From Apus apus (lineage: Eukaryota > Chordata > Aves > Apodiformes > Apodidae), in assembly GCF_020740795.1 (NCBI RefSeq), contig NC_067295.1, positions 3,658,501-3,722,500 on the forward strand: a DNA stretch of 64,000 nt, in the 5' to 3' direction. Position numbers and translations under genes: made by a program. The notes under the pieces were generated by a model that had not been told where the DNA came from, did no database searches, and saw only the letters and a program-made list of their open reading frames with translations. This document shows, one piece after another, positions 1-12,700 of this stretch (the stretch's first letter is position 1; each line of letters begins with the position of its first letter).

Positions 1-3000
1 AATCACTGGAATTCCTCTTGGGTTCATGAACCTTATGCTTGTCGCTGCCATAGCTTTGGGTTCTTGTTTTGGTGATGCCACCATTTGTCTGTATTGGGAA
101 ATGAACAGGAAGTCAAATTCCGTTGCCTAGAGAAATGGAAGCTGCCAGCAGTGAACTTTGCTGTCTGTAGTGAAAATTGAACTTAATGGGGGGAGAAGAC
201 TGCTTATGAAAGATGCACAATTCCTTTTTAGATCCCTGACCTCCAGATATGTTTTGCTAACATCTACCTCCAGTGTTTGGGAAAGAAATGTATTTCTGGT
301 GGATTGTCCAAGTGTCAGGAGTGAGGAGGTTTGCTAGTCACTAGGTGGCAATGTTGACTCACTTTAAATCCATTTTTTTTCCTTACTGTTCTTGCAAAAG
401 CCGAGTTGTTTTCAAAATGTACCTATGTCAGCACTGGAGAACAAAATTCAGGCTTGAAGAACATGAATGTTTCAATGTGCAAAACGAGTTGAAGTTATTT
501 TTCCTAAAATGTGTAATGTGGCACAGAAACTGGTAAGAGGGGTCAGTGCTGAAGTGTTCTTTCCTTCTGGTTTGCTGTTTCATTTCCTTCCTAGTGCACT
601 GCCTGTCCCCCTTCCCTGGGGTTGCAGCATTCCAGGGGGCTGGATTTCTGGTTTCCTGGACAGCTTGTGTTGATTCATTAGCTGAAAATCTGCTGAATAG
701 CTTTGTGCTGCTCTTAGAAGTTTTGAACAACTTCAGGATTTGAAGTCGAGGGTGAGGAATTTGGGTAGCAGCATGTGCTGTTGTCTCACAGCATCAGCTG
801 CAGTGGTTCTTCATGTTCCCACTATCTTGTCTCTCTCCAGAATGAAGAATTTCAGTTAATGCTCTTGCTTGCAGGAAACTGTTGCCCTTAGGGAGGAAAG
901 GGCTAATCTAGGGAATTCTGCAGAGGTTGGAGAGGATGCATTGCCTCTTTGAGCAGTGCCTCTGGCAGGCTCGGTGGTGGTGATGAGTGATCCTGGAAGG
1001 AATCCCTCTCTGGTTGGAAGGGCTGCACTTGTACAGCTGAACATAAAGTGAGGGGAGGTGTGGAAAGGGAAAGGTCAAAATGTGCCTCTCCTGAAAACCT
1101 CAAGGCTCTTCAAGGGTGGGGAGAGGAGGGACCAGATGGTGGACCTGTTGTATTTCTGTGCTCCATCACCTGGATCCTTTGTCTTGCTTTGAGAGTGCAC
1201 GTTGATACTCCCAGGCTTTCCTTCCAATCTTACAGAGAGCTTGATTCATATTGGGGCTGGCTATGGATTTGTTGTAACATAAGTGATGGGAACCAGCTGG
1301 AAGCCTTCATTTTGACTGCATATATGTATATGGCATCAATAATAATAGCAGCTCTAGGCATATCCAGGTCATTGCTTACACATTTCTCCTATAGTTCCAG
1401 TCATTTGCACCTTGCAGGGACCAAAATGTGGGTAATTGTAACTTCAGCAACAGGCAGAGCTGCCTCCTGTGACTGAAGGACTGCACAGAGAGCATGCAGA
1501 TGAGCCTGCACCATCTGCCAGGGCCACTGTGGCTCCAGCTGTGTGGTGTAAGTTTGGCTCTTGGTTAGGTGGCCAGGACTTGAATCTTAATATCACAAAC
1601 TGCAGGGTGGAGGAGAAGCTTAATTCACCAAGGAGAAACGTTGCCCAGGCCACCCTGTGGATGTGTTCTGTGTGTGTGTAGACTGAGCTGGTGCTGGGAG
1701 AGAGACAGCTTTTGCTCAGACCTCTTTGAGTTTTGAGGTTTTGCTCTGTAACAGGTCACTGACCATGCATGGAGCCAGGCTTCTTGGTGGCAGGAAGGTT
1801 TGCCAGCCCTCTTGGTCAGCATCCATCTTATTCTGTGCAGGGATCCCTGCATGGAAGTGACATTTGAATTTCTCATCTCTTAACGCTGCGTGTTTCTGCT
1901 CCCTGTGCAAACCAAAGCTGGTGATCCTGGTAAAACTAGGAAATGCACATGTTGCTTGTTGACTTGTGCAGCACTGAGAAGTGAAGGTGCACTTTTGCAT
2001 GCTGGGGGAAGTACTGTTTTCCACCAAAAAAGGAAGTCCCATTCTTTTTGCTCTACCTCCCTCCTCCCAAGACTCCATGTTGTTGGTGAAGACCAGGCCT
2101 TTGTTCCTGGGCTACTTGCTGCTGTCCCCAGCACTGTGTGGTGGGTGCAGGAGACCATCTCCCCTCTTTGCAGTCTCAGCACAAAGCACTGCAGGGCTTT
2201 CAGCCAGCAAAGAGATGGGGAGGTGAAAGCTGCTGTTGCCATGGAAATAATAGAGAGCAACACTGTCCCTCTGGTGCTGGAGAGCTCAACAGCTGCCATG
2301 CTCATCTCATAGCCAGGCCACATTGCGGGGACTTGCATTTCCAAGACTTTTGCCTTAAAACTCCTTTGCAGAGCTTCACATTTTTGTTACTTTTATTGAG
2401 CTGAGTTGCTTGGTGCTGGCTGGACGTGAGGAGGTGATGGTGTGTGGTTTGCAGGGTGCTAAATGGCATTGCCCTCTGACTGAGCAGCTGCCCCTCTTGC
2501 TCAGGGCTCCTCAGTGCACCCTGCTAATCGGGCTGTGTTTGGGGAGGGGGTTTGCCTGCTGGGTGTCTTGAACTGTCAAGCTGGAAAAATGAGCATTGAT
2601 GTGCCTGTGCCTGTATCAGACAGATAAAATTTCCACTCTTGTCTCTTTGTCTTCAGTTTAGGCTCTCTGGCCACAGCAATCCTAGTGTGGGGGTTTTATT
2701 TGCGAGATGTGGTGTTTTAGGGGACTTCTTTTTAAGCTGCTAGAATGTCTCAGGATTGAACAGATGCACCCAGCTGCTTTTAACCTTCATTTGCTGTTGG
2801 AAGAGAGACAGGTTTAAGCTTGCACAGAGCTTTGCCTAGCAAGCTGTGTCTGAACATGGCTCCTCTTAGCAGGGTGTTAATGCTGCATCCACAGCCTGGG
2901 TTAACAAGCCCAAGTCTTACAGTTTGCAGCAACTTCAGCCTGAGTGGCCTTGCTGATATAAATTGTTGCATGATCAACAAGACTTACATTTACAGAAGGA

Positions 3001-4041
3001 GCTGAGGGGTGTGCCACAATGCCTATGATCTCTGTACCTGGGGTGGTAATGGGCCATGCAGCTGCTTGTGGTTCAGAGGTAGGTTAGGAGGCAGCCCCAG
3101 CCACCTATGATCCAGTTTTTTATCGGGTGCAAGGGGAAATGTTTGTGTAATCGAGTACCCAGCAGCAGAGGATGTGTTCAGGATGACACAGCCTTCCAAG
3201 GATGTCATCCAACACATACCACAGGGCCCATTTCTTCTATGCTAAATGCTGGCCTGGCTCTGCCCGCAGCTGCCCTGCCCCACTCCAGATGCACTGTGGT
3301 TTTAGGCTTAAACTGTATCAAGATTTGTCACTGGCAGGGTGCGTGTGCAACATGGAAAAAATAAAATTGTTCTGGTTGGAGAAACTGAGCTTGTCCAAAA
3401 TGCCTCAGAGTAGGATGTGCATATGGAGAATTACTTAATTCTCCTTGTTTTGCAACATGTTTTCCCAGCTGTTGGAGTCTGCTGCCTCGTTCAGCTTCCT
3501 GACAGCAGTGCAAACATTTTGAAGGTCCCATGGCCCCGTCTCATTCTCTCTTCAGCCATTATTGCTGCTCACTGTATACTTTCTTGAGCCTGTTTATTTA
3601 GATTTGATTGTTACTTAGAGCTTAGCCCCACAGCTTTAGTGGAGAGCAGAGCCAAAGGTGGCACTCGCTTATGGCAGATCCCTGTGATTTCCTTCTGCTG
3701 GTAATGACCTCAAGACCCAACTCCTGTGTTTAAATCCTCATCCTCCTGTGTCTGTGTGAATGCAGCTTAGCTGGATTGGCTGAGACAAGGCAGAAAGGGA
3801 AATGTGACATGGGGGACCTTGCTCTGTGTCTTACTGGGGGGGTTGGGTACAGAGCACTGGTGCCTGTGTACACTTTGATCTGGAGGCCCTGTCTCCTGCT
3901 TACCCAGGCCAGCACAGCAGTCCAAGCCATCTCTCTATGACTTTGCCACCTTCCTCCTCAGCGCTGCATCCCTGAAACCTCCTGCTCCGGAGCTCTCATC
4001 TTTCTCCTCCAGCTCAGTCCCCCTCACTGCACCCTTTTTAA

Positions 4042-4440
4042 ACGAACACGCTCCACTCTATTACTGCCAAAACCACAACAAATGGCAAGTTTCCGTCTGT
4101 CATCTGGGCTCGGCTCTTGAGGCACTCGCGGCTGGGCAGGCGATTTTCATTTTTCTTCCATAAAAGGACATCGAAGCGGGGCTGCGGGGCAGGCAGCGGC
4201 AGCACCGGGCCCGGGTTGCCCTCTCTCTCCTCCAAGGGATGGTCAGGAGGGAGGAACCACGGCTGAAGGTGGGGCTGAGGTGACTGTAGTCGCAGATAAC
4301 GCGCCCAGGTAGATTTTATTGCCGGGTCCTAAAGGAAGAGATAACAGGAGAGTGCTCCGGGTGCGGCAAAGCCTTAAAAGTCCAGTCCCGTGTTAGGAAG
4401 CGTGAGTGTGTGCGTGTTGGAACATGTGGGCTGTCCCGTC
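4042..4440. promoter_or_regulatory. CpG-dense intronic patch (candidate enhancer or internal promoter)
   Basis: I count 24 CpG dinucleotides in about 400 bases, against very few in the flanking kilobases. The patch includes a perfect CArG box, CCATAAAAGG, at 4158-4167, a consensus site for serum response factor. No splice donor or recognisable coding sequence was found. Regulatory function is inferred from composition only. Confidence 0.45.
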
Positions 4441-4567
4441 CAGGCATCTAGCATCACAGTTGGATATGGGGTGCCTGAGAGCTGGGAGAGCTTCTCATAC
4501 CCAGCTTTGTGCTGGGCAAGATACTGACCTTTTGAGGGGGGCTGCAAGGGGAACAAGGAAAAGCCAT

Positions 4568-4641
4568 TGGAGATGGTAGAGTAGGGCTTAAGGTTGGACT
4601 TGATGATGTTAAAGAGCTTTTATAACCTAAATGATTCTGAG
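4568..4641 (+). mobile_element. CR1 LINE fragment, 3' end
   Basis: The stretch reads like the 3' terminal part of avian CR1: ggttggacttgatgat, then cttttataacctaaatgattct. It is diverged and short (about 75 bp) and lacks any coding part. The orientation is + because the ATTCT tail is at the right end. Confidence 0.75.
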
Positions 4642-6745
4642 CCACATGCCAGGGGCTTTCCTTGCTTTCCTGGAAGCTGGATGGTGTGTGTCCACAACTT
4701 GCTCCCTGGCTGAGAGGGAGCATCTGGGAAAGCAGAATCCAGAGTGAGTTGTTCCCCCTGTGGGAACTCCCCTGGTTTTCTTTTTGCTGTGTACTTGGTC
4801 TGGGCCAGGAGCAGCTACAAGAATCTGGTGGTGCCAGCAGTAGGTTGCTCCTAAACACCCTTTACCAGAGGAGAGGCACAGTGATCAGCCCTTGCCTTCA
4901 TATACCTGCCACCCTTCCTTGGGATATTTAGGGGCTGTAGGAGCTCTGAGAATGCCTCACCTGGAAAAGAGTAGGAGCAGGCTGGGTTTGTGGCTGTGGT
5001 GGGATGGAGACACTCCATCAGCAGGAGCTCAGGTGCTGCTGCTTTTACAAGGTCAAGTCTATTTATGCAGTGGTATGTGGAAATGCTTCACTTGATAAAT
5101 GAGTCTGACAGAGGAGGAGAGGGTGAAGCCCAGCCTGGAAGTGGACCTGAGGAAAGAGGTCAGCTTAAATGGGGTATCTGTCTCTTAGAGAGGGAAAAAA
5201 AAAAGCTGCTGAAAGCAAGAACTCAAACTAGTTCCTTTAAAAATAGACTGTGTAAGTCAGTGCAATTTCAAGCAACAAAGTTTACCCCTGTGCATACTTT
5301 CTGCCTTATATAGCAATATCCATTTGGTGAAAAGGCAGTTCTCCCGCTGTTGCCTGACCACTGAATACCTCTTTGTCAGGTCCCTAAGAGGGAGCAGCAC
5401 TATCTTCCCTTTATAGCTTTGTTCTTTACTGAGGAAAGGTCCAGAGGTGATAAACTGAACACAGCTTCATGTTGGGATGGAAACTTCAGCATCAGCACTC
5501 TCTCCTTGCCTCCTCTCCCCAGGCACAGCCTGCCACCCTGGAGGCAGAGGAGCCCCTGAGAGCAGCTGCAAACCTGAGGTGGCTGGTGCAGAGGTCTATG
5601 GTGACAGTGTCTTTGGAGAGAATCTGATGGACTTTGTGAGGGGTTGGATAAGAGCACCCTGGGCAGGTGGTGCTGTGGTGTGAAAGGTCCTCGGCTGCCT
5701 CGAAGGTGCCAAGTTGCCAGGGTAGTCCCATAGCCAAGTTGCTGGGGCTGTGAGGACCCTGGATGCTGTAGTTGTGCTGAGGGTGGAGCAGAGGCTGAGA
5801 CCTGCTGCAGGCTGAGATGAGCTGTAAGATTTGCCTGTTCCTCCTAGGTCCCTTTGAAAGAGAAAGGGAGGAGTGATGTTCTTCCATTTCATGCAGGGAG
5901 CAAGAGAAAGGGAGTGATGTGATATGATTGCCCTAACATCAGGGAGAAACCTTAGACCTCTGTACAGTGAGGAGTGCTCAGATTGTTGGATTTGTCTGAT
6001 TTTTAAACAGTGAAGTAACTTAGCCTGTGTCACTTGTCTGTCCTTGCAACAGGTAGTGATGCCACCAAGCTGCCCTGGGAGTGCTGTGGGAGCTCAGCAC
6101 AGGTACCCCCCAGGACAGCAAGGGTGAGTTTAGAGTTAAAACTGTGCCTGGTGCTGCTTTTATTTGCAGAGTCTTGGAACAGGGCTATCGTTTTGCTGCT
6201 GCAGTGGAAATGGAGGTTGAAGAGGATGGAAAAAGGCTGTTCCCAAGCCAAATTAAAAACATTGTTCTGACCTTAGTCAAGAAACTACATCTTCCCTCTC
6301 TCTTTCCTCCCCCTCACATTCCTGTCATAGTAATCACTGATCTCTAACCTCAGCTTCATCCACCACAGCTAACCACTTAACAAATGCACTTAAAAGCTCC
6401 TGACTCCCTGAATGCACCTCATCCTGCTGTACCTTCACACTTCCAGGGCAGAGTTATCTTTGGAGAGGCATGAGTCAGCAGTGGAGGTTTCGAATAGTAT
6501 TGTGTCAGGGCAGCTGATGATTGTCTCCTTTGAGCCAGAGCACTGAGATGGCCTAACCTGGCATGTGTAGTGCAAGGAGGTGTTTTCCTTCTCCTTTCTG
6601 TTTGCACATAAACAGATTTCAGCAGATGACACAGTCATCAGACTTCCTGAGCTAATAGAAGGCTGCTGCAGATGATGTCCATTTTGGAGGCCCTCAGTAG
6701 AGTTTGTTTCCTAATTTGGTCACAGTGTGTTCAGGGTTGGCCTGC

Positions 6746-6782
6746 TTTCCTTTTTTCTTTTTTTTTTTTTTTTTTTCTTTTT
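6746..6782. repeat. T-rich simple repeat
   Basis: A 37-base run is almost all T, with three C interruptions. It could be a decayed poly(A)/poly(T) tract. No element is recognisable beside it. Confidence 0.8.
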
Positions 6783-9700
6783 AAAACACCCATCCTTTTA
6801 TATCATTGTCATGGAGGGGAAGCTGTTTGTCTCTGAGAACCTCCAGCTCTTCTCACTTCCTCCCTGCAGAGGAAGTGATACTTGAAAAGTCTCTGAAAAA
6901 GCAAAGCAGCTCTGAAGCTAGTCTTCCCAGTTGTCTCTTTCCTCCTTTGCCACTCTTTGTGAGCTCATCTCAATGAGCCTGCTGGCTTTTTGTCCTTTCT
7001 GGGTGGTCATCTGAGCCCTTTGTGCCAGAGGACTTCGGAATACTTCTCTGAAGTGACGTAGTGAGCTGTGCTGCAGTTAAATAATAATGTTGATAAGCTG
7101 ATATATTGGGCTATATATTTATTGCAAGGGGGAGAAATGTGTGGTTTCAGCTAAGGGAAAAGAGCACTTGCTTTGTTCGGTTTTATTTGTCACCACTAAC
7201 TAGAGTCCTGGCACCATGTAGGAAGCTGCAAATGCCAAACACTGGATGCAGAATAGTGTGGTTGGTCAGCTCTGCTGAAAGATCTTTAGAAGTTAGCTTG
7301 TGTGTCTTGCAAATCCCCCAGAGAACTAGAGACCACCAACCCCTTTAGAAGACTCCTGCTTTTCAGTGTTGGACCAGAGTCAGCCCCAAACAAGCTGCCT
7401 TCCTGGCCTGCAGGAGACAGTTTAGCCCTTCCACAGTCAATTTGAGTTTTCATTCAGCAACAGGAAGAGCTGAGGGATCAACACCAAACCTGAAGGTTCC
7501 TTGATTACTTTTATTTCTATGATGGACTTAGCAGGGGGGGAAATAAAAAGTAAAAAAAGTGCCCAGATGATGCAGTTCAGGACGCAGCTACCACAGCTTT
7601 GTTCACTGCAAGCCAGGAGGCTTGTGTGCCTTAGATGGTGGTGAAGCTCCTGCTGTTGAGGGAGCTGCTGTCTGCTGGAGAAGGCTCTGTGGCCTTGGAA
7701 GCTCAGGGAGATGCTGGATTACCAGCACTACTCAAATCCAGCACCTTTTTAGGTTCAGGGTACATGTCATAAACAGCTTCAGCTGAGTCTCAGGTTAAGG
7801 TGCACCAGAAGCAGCTTGATTACTGGCATTAAAGGTTTGGCTGGAGATGGGCAGGTAGGGGCTGGTCTCTGCTCTGAAGTTCTCTGGAGAGGGGGAACTT
7901 GAGCGTGCATCATGTGTGGGATGCCAGGTTACCACTGACCTCTAGAACATGAGTAACAGAGAAATGGGAACATGAAGTGGTGAGGCAGCAAGTTTAGAGG
8001 CGGAAAGGGAAGGTGAAAGAGGAGTTTTCCTCTTAATTTAGTAAAAATCACCGCTGTGTGTTGTTCTTATTTGCATATTATCTTCTAATTAGCAATGACT
8101 GACTCACCCACCACTTCCACCCGAAAGGAATGGTATGTTTTGAAGTATATGGTTTGTAATCTCAGTAGACCAGCATTTCTTTTCCTGCTCCTCCCTCTCC
8201 CCTTCCAGTGCCCCCCAAAATGCATTCTCTTATTGCTTTTAACCTTCAAGCCTCTTTTTTTTCTGCTCTCTCTCTGCTACTACTCTTGCATTATTTATGG
8301 GGCTGTAGCAAACCAGCCAGAACACTGACATTACTAATTACTATTTGTGGCAGAGGAATGAGGAGCAAGATAGAAACTGGGTCAGAAAATGTTGTCATCA
8401 TAAAATGGTAGTATCAGAATTGGGGAGCAGAACTCTTTGCATTGGAAACAGGCTTCTTCACCCAGCAGCATGTTCACCATGTGTGTGTCCTTGCTTGTTT
8501 GCTGCATGCAGATGGGAAGACCAGAGCACACACAGGAAAGGTTAATGGACCTGTAATTTCCAGGAGCAGAGGAATGGAGTGATATGCTGTGTTCTGCCTG
8601 GTTAGCACTTCAGGCATCCCAAAATTGGTGTGTTCTTCATGGCTGGCGTTGTAGTAGAAAGCCCCTTATTGGTGTCAAAGGCTGAGGAAGTGTAAGTGGC
8701 TGCATTTATTTCTGCATTCAGTGAGAGCCTGTCACACTCACTGTGTTCACGTTGTCCTTGGTTAGTACCAAGGGCATCTGACAGCAGCAAACAGCTCTCC
8801 AGGCTCCATGTAGGAGAATATGCCTGCTGTGGAATCAGAACAGGATTGTTATTTTGGGGATGCAGCAATTAACCTGGGAATACTGGGCTGCTGTAAGCAT
8901 AGGGAATTGTCTGTCTCTCCTGCTTCTGGTTAATGGAGCTCTGCTGCTTCACTCAGTTGGGCAGAGCATCCACTTGGGAATCTGGCATCCCTTGGAGCCC
9001 TTGTGTGAACAGTTGTGCTGTTGTGTTGGCTTGCTCCTTGAGAAAGGGGCAAGTGTGAAAAGGGAAGTGTCATTTACTGTAAAACGTATCGACTCTTATG
9101 GTAAGTGACAGCTGGAGAAAGTAATCTCTTTAAACGTGTGCACTCTTCTCTGAAATAGCTAAAACAGCTAAAATGTATAGGTCAGCAATTAAACCCAAAA
9201 TTGATCAGTGTGTGCTGGCAAAAGACTCAAGTTTGTCTCCCAAAAAGATGCTTTAAAAGAAAAACAACAAATGCAAAGTCTAATCCCTCCCAGAGGTATA
9301 AGTTTGCTTGCTAGTGATGAGGGGACAAGAGCATGTCTCTGGGTGAGGTGGTTGGCTCAAGGTGGCAGATTCCTTAGAAATCTCTTGGAGACAAGGGAGA
9401 GGACTGTGTGTTTCTTCCCTCTCTGGTGCCAGTGTGTGTGTGCACCAGGTGGGTGATGGTGCTTTTGGATGGATATGGGGAAGCATCAAAGCAGTTTGTG
9501 CCCAGTCCCTGCTGGGCAGTCGTGCATCTAGATAAACTAGTAGCACATCTCAGTGACATTCCTGACCAAGCTGGGAGGCTGGCAGGTGGGCAGCAGGGCT
9601 CCCTGAGAAGTTAGATGGTAACTCACACAAAGCAAGTTGGATATTTAGGCTAGGCAAACTTGACAATATCCCCTTCAAAGATTATTCTTCAAACTGTCCT

Positions 9701-12700
9701 AGTCACGTACCACCTTTGGTGCCTGCCAGAGCCTTTTTTCAGGATGAACAGTATTTAAAAGACAGGCTGGCTACTCTAATCTCTTCTTCATGGGCCTGAA
9801 AAAAAAACCCAATACCTATCCTTTTGTAGCTAGCCAACTTTATTTCTTTAACTATCCATAAAAAGTGTAGGGCTCTTAAATTCTGGGTCATGTTTTATCC
9901 ATAGTGTTGGTGGGGCTGTTTGTTATCTTGAAGCAAGCCCAAAGCAGAGCTTTGCTAGTGCAGCTTTGGGCATCTGAGGGTGTGCAGACATTCCTGTTAA
10001 GTGAGAGCTGATGATACGCAGTAATTTCTACCATGTATTTAATAAAACCAGTGTGGAGCTGGAGAGGTCTTAGAGTTTATAACCCCAGTATTTTATTTTT
10101 AAAAAGGCAAGTACTGTTTTGCTGTTAAAACTGAGCATTGTCAGCAAGGCGAATGCTTTCTCTGTCCAAAATTTCATGTGCACATATTTAATTAAAAGGT
10201 GACTGGGTTAATGAAGCTTTGAGTGCATAAGGCCTCATTCCTTGAATTTAATTTCCTTTAATTGCTCCAGAGATGGAAATTCCCAGCTTGGTAGTCCCCT
10301 AACATGTGAATTAAAGAACTAGAAAGGGACTATTTGAATTGTCTCAGTGCCTGTTTCTTCCTTTTCTACTGATTGTTCATCTCTTTGATTGAAAGAGGAT
10401 TAGATAAAAATGCTTTAAGTCAGTGTTTCTGCTTTGCAGAAAAAGCTGTGAGCTGCCAGCACCTCAGACACTGGGAATGAGGTGAAAAATGGGGAATGTT
10501 GATGCAGATCGTGTCACTCATCCCTAATGTATTGGAGAAGATCAAGAGCAAATACAATTTTTATTCTTCTCCCACCCTAATGCCTGCCATCACATTTAGC
10601 ATCAGTGGGATTGACTGAATTGCCTGCCACAGCCCCAGTCAAACCAACCTCCATAAGTGTGTAGTTAAAAAAATAAAAGGGTGTTTTGGGGCTGGATTTC
10701 TCATTTGTTTACAGGGGTTTTTGAACAACAGTTTTAAGTCCTAAGACCTCTGTGAGAATTGAGGTCGTCTTGTGGTCTTCTTACATTTACTGTTGTGTGA
10801 GCTATAGTCCAAGCTCTGCAAGGCTCTGTAAAAGGGCAGAAATCTAAAATGCAGCAAATCCATGTACCAGCAAAATGATCAGTGGCAGAAACAGCTGATT
10901 GTGTTCCTGGCTTCATTATAGTAAAAACTTAGATGCTTTCCTGAACATCCCTGTATGTGAGTCTCTCTACTTGTGACAGATGCTGGCAAGTATTCCAAGG
11001 CTACTCTGTTTTTCTGTCCTCATGGGCTTTTGTTAGCAGCTATAGCCTTGACTATGTAGTGGTTGTAGAAAAGAAAGCTTCCAGCAGCAACAGAAGACAG
11101 CAAGGGTTAATTTAATGTGTGCAGAGGTGTTGCAGACCTGTCAGGCTTTCCCAGTGAGAAGCTGGTGGCTGCTGATAAGCTGTGGTGTGTAAGGTGGTAT
11201 GTTTGGGAGGCTGGGGGTGATTGTTTCAGGTGAGCTGTGGGGAAGATATCAGGTGTCTTCCCACTGCTGAAGGAAGAGCTGCTTCTGCCCCATCCATGGC
11301 TCCAGAGGGTACGAGGGTCATTGTGATACCCAGCACACTCGTGGGGTGGGAGGTGGCACAGGGAGAGGTGACCTCCACGTGTGAGCTTTAAGCTGCATTA
11401 ATCAACAGCGTCTGTTGAATCTCTGCTCAAACATACAGATTTGTAAAACTATTTGGGTTAAAATAAAATTGGAATTCTTTTCTGGCATTCATTAATTCTT
11501 CCAATTGGCCTGTTCAGCTGGAGTTGGCACAAATACCTCCCTCAAGTTTGCACTTCTGGCCTGAAGGAACCCACCTTCTTTCCTACCACATAACGCCTCT
11601 CCTGCTCCTTGATGGGTGAAGCAACCTTCACCCTGCTGAGAACTAATGGTCAGGTCCTCATGCTGGGGACCAGGAGGCCCAGGGCCTGGCCCATGGGCTC
11701 AGGGAAGAAGAGGTAAAGCTTAAGTGGTCTCTGTGCTGCTACCAGTGTAAAGAGAGCAGATGTTTCCCTGAGTCGGGGGGATTAAATGGAATGTGTCGGG
11801 CCTGGCTGATGTAAAACATCGCTGCAAGTTTTGGGGATGAGGTCAGCAGCCCTGAGAGCTGATGGGAGTTTAACGTGGAGTCTGCCTTGCCGAGCCCAGG
11901 GGTCAGCAGAGAAATCTGTGGCTAATGGAAATGCAAGTACAGTTGTCATAAATCAGTGCCAAAGTACTGAGCAGGCAAAGCTGCCGCTGCATCCCACAGC
12001 CAGCGAGGTTCCTGTAGCCACCCTTCAGCTCTTTGGTGGCTGCTGTCCTCACTGGGTGCTCCTAGTGTTGGTGTTTGGCTTTAAAAGTAGCAAATAGAGG
12101 CTGAAAACAGAGGGTTTGACTTCCATGTGCTGAGAAAGCCCTGCTTGCTTCACCCCCTTTCCCCCAGTGGTTGTGGGGTCCCGTGGCTGCTGCGTCCCAC
12201 CCGTTGGAGGAACAGCAGGAGGGCAGCTGGGATCTTGCTTTAAACAAGTTGTCCTTTGGGTAAAAGGAGATGGATCGTGTTTCTGCTGCCAGGTTGCTAG
12301 GAAGTCCCAAGGCATCCAGGAAAGCGTCGAGAGGCAGGAGGCAAAGCAGGGCTTGGCATTGCTTAGAGATCATATGTTTTTTTTAAAAACAAACACATCT
12401 TGTAAAAAGTAAAGAGCAGCATTTTTCCTAGACAATGGAAGTCACTTTGCTCCCCAGACCAACCAACAGATTTCCCGTAAAGCTGGACGCTGTAATGTAC
12501 CATTTGCCAACAAGATAAGATGGTTGTATTTGTTCGGTGATTTATCCTCTGTGAAGCTAATCTGAAAGAATGCTTTATTGCTCTATTTATTTTTTCAAAA
12601 GAAGCTTCTTTGACCTCATTTTTTGTGTTGGGAGCACACATGCCTTTAAGCTACATCCCAAAGCCCTGTTGAAATTGGGGTCTGTCTTCAGGGTTGCTGC

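Noticed and set aside
2138..2404. Clustered plus and minus open frames of 80-150 codons around 1880-2400
   Set aside because: Frames overlap on both strands without a shared protein family or splice signals. Bird introns give such frames by chance.
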